From Prauserella isguenensis (GTDB taxonomy: Bacteria > Actinomycetota > Actinomycetes > Mycobacteriales > Pseudonocardiaceae), in assembly GCF_014191605.1 (NCBI RefSeq), contig NZ_JACHWU010000001.1:1364001-1428000 (forward strand): a DNA stretch of 64,000 nucleotides, written 5' to 3'. Position numbers and translations under genes: made by a program. Shown piece after piece: positions 55,205 to 64,000 of the stretch. The notes under the pieces were generated by a model that was given only the letters and a program-made list of their open reading frames with translations, ran no database searches and was not told the origin of the DNA. How positions within the stretch are numbered: the stretch's first letter is position 1; every line of letters starts with the position of its first letter.

Positions 55205-55980
55205 GGCCGGCCGGGCGACAGGGCGTGCGGCGGGCCCTGCGCAGCAGGCGGGCCGGCGCGGTCGTGCTGGCCGCGGCGGTCGCCGTCGGCACCGTCGCCT
55301 GCGGCTCGGAGGGGCGGACGTTGAACGTGTTCGCTGCGGCCTCGCTCACCGAGCCGTTCGGCCTGCTGGAGAAGGCCTTCGAGCAGCGGCACCCGGACGT
55401 CGACGTGCGGCTCAACCTCGCGGGCTCGTCGACACTCGGCAGCCAGATCGCCGAGGGCGCGCCCGCGGACGTGTTCGCCTCGGCGGACGAGCAGACGATG
55501 GCCGACGTGGCAGCCGACATGGACGGCGAGCCGGAGCCGTTCGCGACCAACCGGCTGACGATCGCCGTGCCGCCCGGCAACCCGGCAGGCATCCAGAACT
55601 TCGAGGACCTGGAGCGAGGCGGCGCGACCGTCGTGGTGTGCCAGCCGCAGGTGCCGTGCGGGGCCGCGGCCCGGCAGGTCGCGAAACTGGCCGGGACGTC
55701 GCTGAGTCCGGCCAGCGAGGAACAGGACGTCAAGGACGTGCTCAACAAGGTCGTCACCCGCGAGGCCGACGCCGGGCTCGTGTACCGCACGGACGTGCAG
55801 GCGGCGGCACGGAAGGTCGAGGAGGTACGCATTCCGCAGGCGTCCCGCGCCGAGAACCGGTACCCGATCGCCGTCTCCGCCCGTGCCGCCGAGCCCGAGC
55901 TCGCCGCCGAGTTCCGGGACCTGGTTCTCGGCGACGAGGGGCGCCGGGTGCTCGGGGAGGCCGGTTTTGGCACGCCGTGA
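55201..55980 (+). CDS. modA: Molybdate ABC transporter substrate-binding lipoprotein ModA
   Basis: Binding protein of 259 residues for molybdate. Basic N-terminus, hydrophobic AVVLAAAVAVGTVAC with the Cys as lipid anchor, then the ModA fold: LNVFAAASLTEPF, VRLNLAGSSTLGSQIAEGAPADVFASAD, ATNRLTIAVPPGNP, VCQPQVPCG, GLVYRTDV. ATG overlaps the regulator stop by four bases, so HTH-TOBE, modA, modB and modC form one operon. The stop is followed by the 15-bp repeat array that precedes modB. Confidence 0.94.
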   Translation: MRPAGRQGVRRALRSRRAGAVVLAAAVAVGTVACGSEGRTLNVFAAASLTEPFGLLEKAFEQRHPDVDVRLNLAGSSTLGSQIAEGAPADVFASADEQTMADVAADMDGEPEPFATNRLTIAVPPGNPAGIQNFEDLERGGATVVVCQPQVPCGAAARQVAKLAGTSLSPASEEQDVKDVLNKVVTREADAGLVYRTDVQAAARKVEEVRIPQASRAENRYPIAVSARAAEPELAAEFRDLVLGDEGRRVLGEAGFGTP

Positions 55981-55993
55981 CGGCAGGCGCCGC

Positions 55994-56104
55994 GACGCCG
56001 TGCCCACCGACGCCGTGCCCACCGACGCCGTGCCCACCGACGCCGTGCCCACCGACGACGTGCCCACGGACGCCGTGCCCACCGAGGACGTGCCCACCGA
56101 CACC
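55994..56104 (+). repeat. 15-bp tandem repeat array at the modA-modB junction
   Basis: Seven head-to-tail 15-bp units and a degenerate eighth (unit GACGCCGTGCCCACC; 55994-56098 complete) start 14 bases after the modA stop. Each unit contains a GTG in the modB reading frame, and if translated they encode (D/E)(A/D)VPT pentapeptides. Units 1-4 are identical, the later ones vary by one to three bases. A 15-bp period means copy-number change would not shift the frame. Confidence 0.9.
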
Positions 56105-56926
56105 GTGACGTCCGGCGGTGGGCTGCGCTCGCGCAGGACACGCAACCGGAACCCGGGCCTACCGTGGGTGTTGTGGATCCCCGCGGGGCTCGCGCTCGCA
56201 CTGGTCGTGCTACCGGTCGTCGGCCTGCTCGTGCGGACCGACTACGCACGCCTGCCGGAGCTGCTGACGTCGTCCGCCGCCCTGAGCGCGCTGCGGTTGT
56301 CACTGGTCACTGCCTCCCTGTCGACGATCGCGTGCGTCGTGCTGGGCGTGCCGCTGGCCGTCGTGCTGGCGAGGGCGAGGGGCCGCGGCGTGCGGCTCGT
56401 GCGTGCCGTGGTGCTGCTGCCGCTGGTGCTGCCGCCCGTCGTGGGTGGCCTGGCGCTGCTGTACCTGCTCGGCCGCAACGGATTCCTCGGTTACCTGCTC
56501 GACGTCGTGGCTGGCGTGAGCGTGCCGTTCACGACGACGGCCGTGGTGATCGCACAGACGTTCGTGGCGATGCCGTTCCTCGTCGTCAGCCTCGAAGGGG
56601 CGCTGCGCGGGAGCGGGCAGCGCTACGAACTGGTCGCGGCCACCCTCGGCGCCCGCCCCTGGACCGTGTTCCGCCGCGTGACCGTGCCGTTGCTGTTACC
56701 CGCGCTCGGCTCCGGTGCCGTGCTGAGCTTCGCGCGGGCGTTGGGCGAGTTCGGTGCGACGATCACGTTCGCGGGCAGTTTGGAAGGAGTGACGCGGACG
56801 TTGCCGCTCGAGGTGTACGCGCAGGCGCAGGCCGACGTCGACAGCGCCGTGGCGTTGGCGTTGCTGCTGATCGTCGTCGCTGTCGTGGTGATCGCGGTGG
56901 CCAGGCCGAAGGCGTTCGACCGATGA
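56000..56926 (+). CDS. modB: Molybdate ABC transporter permease ModB
   Basis: Inner-membrane permease of up to 308 residues with about five to six hydrophobic stretches, the first from WVLWIPAGLALALVVLPVVGLLV. The permease loop and C-terminus GEFGATITFAGSLEGVTRTLPLEVYAQ are typical of ModB. The start is uncertain: the repeat array supplies in-frame GTG codons every 15 bases from 56000 to 56090, and GTG 56105 is another. I give the first after the modA stop. A start at 56105 would leave about 20 residues before the first TM and omit the VPTD repeats. Its stop overlaps modC (ATGA). Confidence 0.9.
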   Translation: MPTDAVPTDAVPTDAVPTDDVPTDAVPTEDVPTDTVTSGGGLRSRRTRNRNPGLPWVLWIPAGLALALVVLPVVGLLVRTDYARLPELLTSSAALSALRLSLVTASLSTIACVVLGVPLAVVLARARGRGVRLVRAVVLLPLVLPPVVGGLALLYLLGRNGFLGYLLDVVAGVSVPFTTTAVVIAQTFVAMPFLVVSLEGALRGSGQRYELVAATLGARPWTVFRRVTVPLLLPALGSGAVLSFARALGEFGATITFAGSLEGVTRTLPLEVYAQAQADVDSAVALALLLIVVAVVVIAVARPKAFDR

Positions 56927-58101
56927 GCCTGCACGTGGACGTGGCCGTGAGGCGCGGGCGGTTCACGCTGGACGTGGCGTTCGAGGTGCCGGCCGGCGGT
57001 GTGCTGGCGGTGCTCGGGCCCAACGGGTCCGGCAAGTCGACGCTGCTGCAGTGCCTGGCCGGACTGCTGGTACCCGGGCGCGGAACGGTGACGCTCGGTG
57101 GCCGGACCCTGACCAGCGTCCCGGGCGTGCAGGTGCCGGTCCACGACCGCGGTATCGGCCTGCTCGCCCAGGATCCGCTGCTGCTGCCGCACCTGACGGT
57201 CGTGGAGAACGTGGCGTTCGGCCCCCGGTCGCAGGGTGTCTCACGCGTGCGCGCACGCGCGCAGGCGCGCGCGTGGTTGAAGGAGGTCGATGCCGCCGGG
57301 TTCGCCCGCCGTAGGCCCGCGCAGCTGTCCGGTGGGCAGGCTCAGCGGGTCGCCGTCGCCCGCGCGCTGGCGGGCGGGCCGCGGGCACTGCTGCTCGACG
57401 AACCGCTGTCGGCGCTGGACGTCGACGCGTCGCCCGCTGTACGCGGACTGTTGCGGAGAGTCCTGCGGCGCAGTCACTCCCGCGACGGACACTCCGGTGA
57501 CGAGCTTTCCGGAACCGGGCGCGAGGTGACCGGCGGCGATCGCTGTGCCGTGCTCGTCACCCACGACCCGCTCGACGCGCTGGCCCTCGCCGATGACGTC
57601 GTGGTCCTCGACGCCGGGCGGATCGTCGAGCGCGGACCGGTGAAGGAGGTGCTGGCCGCGCCGCGCACGCCGTTCACGGCGCGGATCGCCGGCCTGAACC
57701 TCGTCTCCGGGCTGGCCGCCGACGGCGGTTTGCGCGCCACGGACGGACGGTTCGTCGCCGGCGTTCCCTCCGGCGACTGCGTGGCAGGCGAGCCGGCCGT
57801 CGCGGTGTTCGCCCCGGGCGCCGTCGCGGTACACCCGGCGGATGCGCCGCACACGGGCAGTCCGCGCAACGTCGTCGACGCGCGGGTGTCCTCACTCGAA
57901 CCGCACGGCGCCGTGATCAGCCTCCGCACCGCGGGTGAGGCAGGTGCCGAGGCTGGAATCGCCGCCGATCTGACGCCCGCCTCCGTCGCCGAGCTCGGAC
58001 TGGAACCGGGCTCGCCGGTGCGGCTGGAGGTGAAGGCCGCGGCGGTCGCCGTGCACCCCGCGGTGGAGTCGCCGTCGCCGTTCCCGGCCGCCGAGCCCTA
58101 A
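56923..58101 (+). CDS. modC: Molybdate ABC transporter ATPase ModC
   Basis: ATPase of 392 residues. Walker A GPNGSGKSTLL, Q-loop LAQDPLLLPHLT, signature QLSGGQAQRVAVARAL, Walker B ALLLDEPLSALD, H-loop LVTHDPLDAL. The C-terminal TOBE-type domain ends VRLEVKAAAVAVHP. Between Walker B and the H-loop there is an extra hydrophilic stretch, RSHSRDGHSGDELSGTGREV, that typical ModC lacks. The start overlaps the modB stop by four bases. The HAD gene follows ten bases after. Confidence 0.93.
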   Translation: MSLHVDVAVRRGRFTLDVAFEVPAGGVLAVLGPNGSGKSTLLQCLAGLLVPGRGTVTLGGRTLTSVPGVQVPVHDRGIGLLAQDPLLLPHLTVVENVAFGPRSQGVSRVRARAQARAWLKEVDAAGFARRRPAQLSGGQAQRVAVARALAGGPRALLLDEPLSALDVDASPAVRGLLRRVLRRSHSRDGHSGDELSGTGREVTGGDRCAVLVTHDPLDALALADDVVVLDAGRIVERGPVKEVLAAPRTPFTARIAGLNLVSGLAADGGLRATDGRFVAGVPSGDCVAGEPAVAVFAPGAVAVHPADAPHTGSPRNVVDARVSSLEPHGAVISLRTAGEAGAEAGIAADLTPASVAELGLEPGSPVRLEVKAAAVAVHPAVESPSPFPAAEP

Positions 58102-58110
58102 GGTGGGCGC

Positions 58111-58911
<801 letters not shown>

Positions 58912-58990
58912 CCTCCCGCCGCCGCGCCGTGAGTCCGGAGCCGGTGGAGGCAGTCGTCGTGGCGGGCGGAGGGCGTAAAGTCGAAGAGTG

Positions 58991-59791
58991 ATGGACGGGG
59001 ACATGTTCGTCGTCGGTGACGTGCACGGACACCGCGACGAACTGGCCGACGCACTGCGTGAGCGCGGCCTCATCGACGATGCCGACGACTGGTCGGGCGG
59101 TACCGCGACGCTGTGGTTCCTGGGGGATTTCGTCGACCGCGGGCCCGACGGCATCGGCGCCATCGAACTGGTCAGGGAGTTGCAACGCCAGGCCGCCGAC
59201 GTGGGCGGGCGCGTCGAGACGCTGCTCGGCAACCACGAGATCCTGCTGCTCGGTGTCCACCGGTTCGGCGACCGGGACGTGCCGTCCGATTTCGGTCCGC
59301 GGAGTTTCGCGCGTAGCTGGGAGATCAACGGTGGATGCCAGGCCGACCAGGACGGGCTGACCGACGAGCTCGTCGAATGGCTGGCGACGCGGCCGATGCT
59401 CGCGTGCGACGGCGACCACCTGCTGATGCACTCCGACACCCTGGAGTATCTCGAGTGGGGCTCGTCGATCGAGAAGATCAACGAAACGGTCCACGACGTG
59501 CTGGCGGGTGACGACCTGTCCCGGTGGTGGGATGTGTGGCGGCGGATGACCACGCGGTACGCGTTCCGCGGGCCGCACGGCCAGGACGCGGCCCGCGCCC
59601 TGCTCGACGAACTCGGCGGGGAACGGATCGTGCACGGCCACAGCGTGATCGCCGACCAGCTCGGCATCCACCCGGTCGACATCGAGCAGCCGTACCTGTA
59701 CGCGGGCGGGCGGGTCCTCGGCATCGACGCCGGCCTGTTCGCGGGCGGCCCCTGCCTCGTCGTCCCGTTGCCGTACGTGCCCGAGGACTGA
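58991..59791 (+). CDS. PPP-type metallophosphoesterase
   Basis: Calcineurin-like phosphoesterase of 266 residues. Metal-binding motifs GDVHGH, GDFVDRGP, GNHE, the His in LLMHSD and GHS are all present in the order of bacterial Ser/Thr phosphatases of the PrpE/PP1-like type. Substrate may be phosphoproteins or dinucleotides. The frame starts GTG ATG GAC; TAAAGT lies six bases before the GTG at 58988, so a leaderless start at 58988 is a strong alternative. About 80 bases separate it from the HAD gene. Confidence 0.88.
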   Translation: MDGDMFVVGDVHGHRDELADALRERGLIDDADDWSGGTATLWFLGDFVDRGPDGIGAIELVRELQRQAADVGGRVETLLGNHEILLLGVHRFGDRDVPSDFGPRSFARSWEINGGCQADQDGLTDELVEWLATRPMLACDGDHLLMHSDTLEYLEWGSSIEKINETVHDVLAGDDLSRWWDVWRRMTTRYAFRGPHGQDAARALLDELGGERIVHGHSVIADQLGIHPVDIEQPYLYAGGRVLGIDAGLFAGGPCLVVPLPYVPED

Positions 59792-59823
59792 TCACTGGGC
59801 CGACCGGGTGTAGGCGGTCGGTG

Positions 59824-59872
59824 CCCCACGGGCACCTCGGTGCCACTCAACGCCCCCCAGGTGCCCGTGGGG
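59824..59872. terminator. Hairpin terminator after the phosphoesterase gene
   Basis: A perfect 14-bp inverted repeat, CCCCACGGGCACCT and AGGTGCCCGTGGGG, with a 21-base loop, lies about 30 bases after the phosphoesterase stop. No T run follows. It precedes the independent promoter of the next gene. Confidence 0.75.
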
Positions 59873-59920
59873 TAATGAAGCCTGTTACGAGGCGTGGTCG
59901 GGATATTCACGCGGTCGTGG

Positions 59921-59949
59921 TTGGCGGGGTGGTCGAGGCCGCATAAGGT
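59921..59949 (+). promoter_or_regulatory. Promoter of the secreted EEP-hydrolase gene
   Basis: TTGGCG, a 17-base spacer and TAAGGT (59944-59949) make a good vegetative promoter on the plus strand. The predicted start leaves a 25-30 base leader with GGGAG before the ATG at 59985. Confidence 0.65.
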
Positions 59950-59984
59950 CCGGACCGATCGTCGTCGAAGCCCGGGAGTATCCG

Positions 59985-60851
59985 ATGAAGCGGACCGCCA
60001 CCGTCCTCGCCACCACGCTGTTCGCCGTGGGGCTCGCCGGTCCCGCGGCGTCGGCAGGGCCACCCTCGGGCGGACCGCCACCGGTCGAGATCACCGTCGC
60101 GTCGTACAACATCCACGCGGGCATCGGCGCGGACGGGGAGTTCGACATCGACCGCACCGCGAACGCCATCGCGGAAACCGGCGCCGACGTCGTCGCCCTG
60201 CAGGAGGTCGACCGACACTGGGGCGACCGCAGCGAATACCGTTCGGTGATCGGCGAACTCGCCCACGAGCTCGGCATGCATGCGCGGTTCGCGCCCATCT
60301 ACTCGTTCGACCCTCCGCAGGCCGGGGACCCGCGCCGCGAGTACGGCACCGCCGTGCTGTCGCGATTCCCGATCGCGGACTTCACCAACCACGAACTCAC
60401 GCGGTTGTCCACACAGGGCCCCGAAGCCGGGCCGCAGCCGATGCCGGGCTTCGCCGAGGTCGTCGTCCGGGCTCGCGGCACACTCGTCCACGTCTACTCG
60501 ACCCACCTCGACTACCGCGGCGACCCGTCGACCCGCGAGACCCAGGTGGCGGAGACGCTCGACATCCTCGCAGCCGACTCCGGCGCGCCGCGCGTGCTCC
60601 TGGGCGACTTCAACGCCGAACCCGCCGCACCGGAACTCGATCCACTGTGGACGGAGCTGACCGACGCATACGGCGAGGCGGGTACCGGCGAAGGCCCGAC
60701 GTACCCCGCGGAGGTTCCGGCGAAGCGCATCGACTACGCGGCCGTGTCCGAGGAGGTCGACGTGCTCGACGCGTACGTGCCCGACACGGACCTCGCCGCC
60801 ACGGCGTCGGACCACAGGGCCGTCGTGGCCGACGTGGAGGTGCCGCGCTGA
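59985..60851 (+). CDS. Secreted endonuclease/exonuclease/phosphatase-family hydrolase
   Basis: Exported protein of 288 residues. Signal peptide MKRTATVLATTLFAVGLAGPAASA. The EEP fold is seen in ASYNIHAGIG, LQEVDR, STHLDYRG, LGDFNAEP and near the end SDHRAVVADV, with the conserved Glu, Asp and His of the metal-dependent phosphodiesterase site. Substrate may be a phosphodiester such as nucleic acid, phospholipid or inositol phosphate. Strong own promoter and GGGAG site. Confidence 0.92.
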   Translation: MKRTATVLATTLFAVGLAGPAASAGPPSGGPPPVEITVASYNIHAGIGADGEFDIDRTANAIAETGADVVALQEVDRHWGDRSEYRSVIGELAHELGMHARFAPIYSFDPPQAGDPRREYGTAVLSRFPIADFTNHELTRLSTQGPEAGPQPMPGFAEVVVRARGTLVHVYSTHLDYRGDPSTRETQVAETLDILAADSGAPRVLLGDFNAEPAAPELDPLWTELTDAYGEAGTGEGPTYPAEVPAKRIDYAAVSEEVDVLDAYVPDTDLAATASDHRAVVADVEVPR

Positions 60852-60888
60852 CGGCGCCGCCGCCACCGTCACGCACGCGAGACGTCAC

Positions 60889-61260
60889 CTACGTCGGCAC
60901 GATCTCCCTTCCCAGCGGCACGAGCGCCACGGGAACGAGTTTGATGTTGGCGACGCCGAGCGGGATGCCGATGATCGTGACGCACAGCAGCAGGCCCGTG
61001 ACGAGGTGGCACAGCGCGATCCACCAGCCGGCGAGCAACAGCCACAGCACGTTGCCGATCAGCGACGGCACGCCGGCATCGCGGCGTTCGGTGATCGTGC
61101 GCCCGAACGGCCACAGCGCATATCGGGCGATACGCAGGGATGCGAGGCCGAACGGGATCGTCACGACCAGGATGCAGCACACGATGCCCGCGACCAGATA
61201 GCCGACCGCCAGCCAGAAGCCGGCGAACACGAGCCAGATCACGTTCAGCAAGAAGGTCAC
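60889..61260 (-). CDS. YccF-family membrane protein
   Basis: Small inner-membrane protein of 123 residues, two similar halves each with hydrophobic helices and the IPFG / IPLG loop motif (VVTIPFGLASLRIARYALWPFGR and IIGIPLGVANIKLVPVALVPLG). This internal repeat is the YccF (DUF307) hallmark. Function unknown. GTG start at 61260, no strong SD. Convergent with the EEP gene. Confidence 0.9.
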   Translation of the reverse strand: MTFLLNVIWLVFAGFWLAVGYLVAGIVCCILVVTIPFGLASLRIARYALWPFGRTITERRDAGVPSLIGNVLWLLLAGWWIALCHLVTGLLLCVTIIGIPLGVANIKLVPVALVPLGREIVPT

Positions 61261-61378
61261 CTCGCCAGTGTTCCGGAACCGGCCCTGCGTCGGCCACCCG
61301 CTGAGCGCCGGGTCTCACGCACCTCCCCGCCGGTCGGCCCGCTCCGGTCGGACCACCGGGCGATGCGACGTTCAGGGT

Positions 61379-61456
61379 GGCGACGGTCAGCGGTGCGATG
61401 GCCAGCGGCGACGGTCAGCGGCGACGGTCAGCGGTGTGACGGTCAGCGGTGCGACA
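61379..61456. repeat. Degenerate 13-15-bp tandem repeats after phzF
   Basis: Five or so head-to-tail copies of GGCGACGGTCAGC or GGTGTGACGGTCAGC-type units end directly at the PhzF-family stop codon, filling most of the gap to the YccF start. No other feature was seen in the gap 61261-61456. Confidence 0.7.
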
Positions 61457-62218
61457 TCAGGCGACGAGGGTGCCTTCGACGATCGTGACGGCGCTGCCGG
61501 AGAGGACGACGTCGTCCCCGTCGAGGCGGGCACCGACGATGCCGCCGCGCGGGGAGGCCTGTTCGCCGGTGAGCTCGCTGCGGCCGAGTCGCTGCGCCCA
61601 GTACGGCGCCAGTACGCAGTGCGCCGACCCGGTGACGGGATCCTCCGGAATGCCGATGGCCGGGGCGAACATGCGGCTGACGAAGTCGACGCCGGTTGCG
61701 TCGGACGGCGCGGTGACGATCACCGAATGCGCATGCAGGCCGGCCAGCGCGTCGAGGTCCGGTTCGCAGGCGCGCACGGCGGTGGTGTCGTCACTGACGA
61801 CCAGCAGGAATCCGGCACTACGCCGCACTTCGGTCACCGGCAGCGACGGCAGTGCGCGGGAGACGTCCACGTCGACGGTCTCGGTGGGCGGGTCGGCGGG
61901 GAAACGCATGTCGATGCCCGCGTCCGACCGGGTGCATCGCAGCTCACCGGAGGCCGTGGTGAACGTCTGCGAGCCGCCCAGCACGTGCGCCGCCGCCAAC
62001 GTCGCGTGTCCGCATAGCGACACCTCGGTCGTCGGCGTGAACCAGCGGAGCGGTTTCGGCTCCTGCGTGGTGACGACGAACGCCGTCTCGGCGTGCTTCA
62101 TCTCCGCGGCCACATGCTGCATCCAGTGCTCGTCGGCGGGCTCGCTGAGCAGCACGATCGCGGCGGGGTTTCCTCGGAAGGCGGTGTCGGTGAAGGCGTC
62201 GACGACGTAGAGGCGCAT
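61457..62218 (-). CDS. PhzF-family isomerase/epimerase-like protein
   Basis: Two-domain DAP-epimerase-fold protein of 253 residues. Typical parts: YVVDAFTDTAFRGNPAAIVLL, MKHAETAFV with the catalytic Glu, EVSLCGHATLAAAHVL, and GIPEDPVTGSAHCVLAPYW. PhzF itself isomerises a phenazine precursor, but no other phenazine genes are present, so a different isomerase role is likely. ATG at 62218 lies six bases after TACTGT (possible leaderless start); the longer frame to 62293 is not needed for the fold. Divergent from the acyl-CoA synthetase. Confidence 0.9.
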   Translation of the reverse strand: MRLYVVDAFTDTAFRGNPAAIVLLSEPADEHWMQHVAAEMKHAETAFVVTTQEPKPLRWFTPTTEVSLCGHATLAAAHVLGGSQTFTTASGELRCTRSDAGIDMRFPADPPTETVDVDVSRALPSLPVTEVRRSAGFLLVVSDDTTAVRACEPDLDALAGLHAHSVIVTAPSDATGVDFVSRMFAPAIGIPEDPVTGSAHCVLAPYWAQRLGRSELTGEQASPRGGIVGARLDGDDVVLSGSAVTIVEGTLVA

Positions 62219-62362
62219 GGCCACACAGTAGAACGCGCGGCCGGCGCCGCGGCCCGTCGTCGACTCCTGCCACTCGACCCCCTTGCGAGTCATGGCCTGC
62301 CGGCGCTCAGGTCCCTAGACTGACCGGCGGAAACGTCAATGCTGACGCCCGAGGAGCACACC

Positions 62363-64000
62363 ATGACTTCGCCCGCCACCGCGCCCGCCCTGCCCAGTTA
62401 CGCGTCCGGAACGTCGGACGTCCCGCTGCTCGGCGACACGATCGGCGACAACTTCGACCGGACGGTGGCGGCCCACGGGGATCGCGACGCGCTGGTCGAC
62501 CTGCCCTCGGGGCGGCGGTGGACGTATCGCGAGTTGCAGGCCGACGTCGATGCGCTGGCGCTCGGACTGCTCGCGAAGGGCGTGTCGAAGGGCGACCGGG
62601 TCGGTATCTGGGCACCGAACTGTCCGGAATGGACGTTGACGCAATACGCGACGGCCAAGATCGGTGCGGTCCTGGTCAACATAAACCCGGCATACCGCGC
62701 GCACGAGCTCGAGTACGTGCTCAACCAGTCGGGTATTCGCATGCTCGTCGCGGCGGAGAGCTTCAAGACCTCCGACTACGCCGCGATGATCGACGAGGTG
62801 CGCCCGCGTTGCGATGCGCTGTCGGATGTCGTGCTGCTGGGCCGTCCGGAGTGGACGGAACTGTTCGAATCGGGCGGTGACGCGGCGACACTCGCCGCCG
62901 TGTCGAAGGGACTGTCCGCCGACGACCCGATCAACATCCAGTACACGTCCGGCACGACGGGATTCCCCAAGGGTGCGACGCTGTCGCACCACAACATCCT
63001 CAACAACGGATTCTTCGTCGGCGAACTCTGCAACTACACCGAGCAGGACCGGATCTGCATCCCGGTGCCGTTCTACCACTGCTTCGGCATGGTGATGGGA
63101 AACCTCGCCGCGACGAGTCACGGTGCGTGCATGGTGATCCCGGCGCCGGGGTTCGACCCGAAGTCCTCGCTGCAGGCGGTGCAGGCCGAGCGCTGCACCT
63201 CCCTCTACGGCGTGCCGACGATGTTCATCGCCGAGCTCGCCGAGGACGATTTCGACGACTACGACCTGTCGACGTTGCGCACCGGCATCATGGCCGGCTC
63301 GCCGTGCCCGGTCGAGGTCATGAAACAGGTCATCGAGCGGATGGGCATGGCCGAGGTGTCGATCTGCTACGGCATGACCGAGACGTCACCGGTCTCCACG
63401 CAGACGCGGGCCGACGACACCATCGAACGTCGAGTGTCGACCGTGGGCCGGGTCGGTCCGCACCTCGAGGTGAAGGTCGTCGACCCGGCCACCGGCCTGA
63501 CCGTGCCACGCGGTGAACCCGGCGAGCTGTGCACCCGCGGTTACTCGGTGATGCTCGGCTACTGGAACCAGCCCGACAAGACCGCCGAGGCCATCGATTC
63601 GGCGCGGTGGATGCACACCGGCGACCTCGCCGTGATGGACGACGACGGCTACGTCAACATCACCGGCAGGATCAAGGACATGGTCATCCGCGGCGGCGAG
63701 AACATCTATCCCCGCGAGATCGAGGAGTTCCTCTACACCCACCCCGACATCCTCGACGCCCAGGTGATCGGCGTGCCCGACGCCAAGTACGGCGAGGAGC
63801 TCATGGCGTGGGTGCGGATGCGTGAGGGCGCGGAGCCGCTGACGGCCGAGTCGCTACGGGAGTTCTGCCAGGGCAAGTTGGCGCACTACAAGATTCCGCG
63901 CTACGTCCAGGTCGTCGACGACTTCCCCATGACGGTCACCGGGAAGGTGCGCAAGGTCGAGATGCGACAGCAGGCTGTCGAGCTGCTGGGCCTGAAGGAC
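62363..64000 (+). CDS. Fatty-acyl-CoA synthetase (AMP-binding), partial at window end
   Basis: Adenylate-forming ligase; 546 codons are visible with no stop, so the C-terminus is just outside the window. Motifs: P-loop-like [32 protein letters not shown]5 YGMTETSP, A7 [16 protein letters not shown]8 [21 protein letters not shown]10 [11 protein letters not shown] with the catalytic Lys. It acts by activating a carboxylic acid with ATP and transferring it to CoA; the pattern fits medium- to long-chain FadD-type enzymes, although exact chain length is unknown. ATG at 62363 has GAGGAG six bases upstream. Confidence 0.94.
   Translation, partial: MTSPATAPALPSYASGTSDVPLLGDTIGDNFDRTVAAHGDRDALVDLPSGRRWTYRELQADVDALALGLLAKGVSKGDRVGIWAPNCPEWTLTQYATAKIGAVLVNINPAYRAHELEYVLNQSGIRMLVAAESFKTSDYAAMIDEVRPRCDALSDVVLLGRPEWTELFESGGDAATLAAVSKGLSADDPINIQYTSGTTGFPKGATLSHHNILNNGFFVGELCNYTEQDRICIPVPFYHCFGMVMGNLAATSHGACMVIPAPGFDPKSSLQAVQAERCTSLYGVPTMFIAELAEDDFDDYDLSTLRTGIMAGSPCPVEVMKQVIERMGMAEVSICYGMTETSPVSTQTRADDTIERRVSTVGRVGPHLEVKVVDPATGLTVPRGEPGELCTRGYSVMLGYWNQPDKTAEAIDSARWMHTGDLAVMDDDGYVNITGRIKDMVIRGGENIYPREIEEFLYTHPDILDAQVIGVPDAKYGEELMAWVRMREGAEPLTAESLREFCQGKLAHYKIPRYVQVVDDFPMTVTGKVRKVEMRQQAVELLGLKD

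Noticed and set aside
61457-62218. Phenazine biosynthesis locus suggested by the PhzF-like gene
   Set aside because: PhzF-family proteins are widespread isomerases and no other phenazine gene is present.

Overview
This is a gene-dense, very GC-rich window with frequent GTG/TTG starts, 4-bp ATGA/GTGA overlaps and many apparently leaderless starts. It looks like chromosomal DNA of an actinomycete. Gene content and order point to the Pseudonocardiaceae (Saccharomonospora/Amycolatopsis-like), but that placement is an inference. No rRNA, tRNA, CRISPR array, phage or insertion sequence was seen.

Layout. (a) 1-2.7 kb: an MHS-type transporter and a V4R/DUF5943-like protein, divergent from a GntR/FCD regulator. 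(b) 2.8-8.7 kb: thiamine precursor synthesis, with thiC under a TPP riboswitch, a downstream thiD, and a second thiD separated from the first by a secreted phosphodiester glycosidase-domain protein. (c) 8.1-22.3 kb: def, DUF3263 protein, LytR_C/VirR-like protein, two-domain AAA ATPase, pssA, psd, moeA, epimerase and groEL (two CIRCE boxes). This order follows M. tuberculosis Rv0429c-Rv0440, with two AIM24 paralogues, a cold-shock protein and a non-RD Ser/Thr kinase interposed. (d) 22.6-28.7 kb: an orphan form-II CoxL-type molybdoenzyme subunit, menC, a PfpI protein, and DUF72 and DUF4253 proteins. (e) 28.8-54.7 kb: xpb, the XPB-associated helicase-like protein, a small ORF, moaC, mog-moaE, rpf, moaD and moaA follow Rv0861c-Rv0869c. 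The run is split by a block of about 15 kb (30.6-45.7 kb) that holds two NIT-domain histidine kinases flanking an SsuABC/NMT1-type ABC importer, plus a conservon (cvnA-B-C-D) with an extra B'C' pair. An ACT-malic enzyme gene lies within the same syntenic run. (f) 54.8-58.1 kb: HTH-TOBE regulator and modABC. (g) 58.1-64 kb: HAD-IIA phosphatase, PPP-type phosphatase, secreted EEP hydrolase, YccF, PhzF and an acyl-CoA synthetase that runs off the end.

Functional themes. Molybdenum cofactor is prominent: molybdate uptake, a Mo-sensing candidate regulator, MoaA/C/D/E, Mog, MoeA and one molybdoenzyme subunit lie within 45 kb. The most unusual block is the nested kinase / importer / kinase / roadblock-GTPase island. 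Short tandem repeats are scattered through intergenic DNA; the most striking is a 15-bp array at the modA-modB junction in which every unit carries an in-frame GTG.
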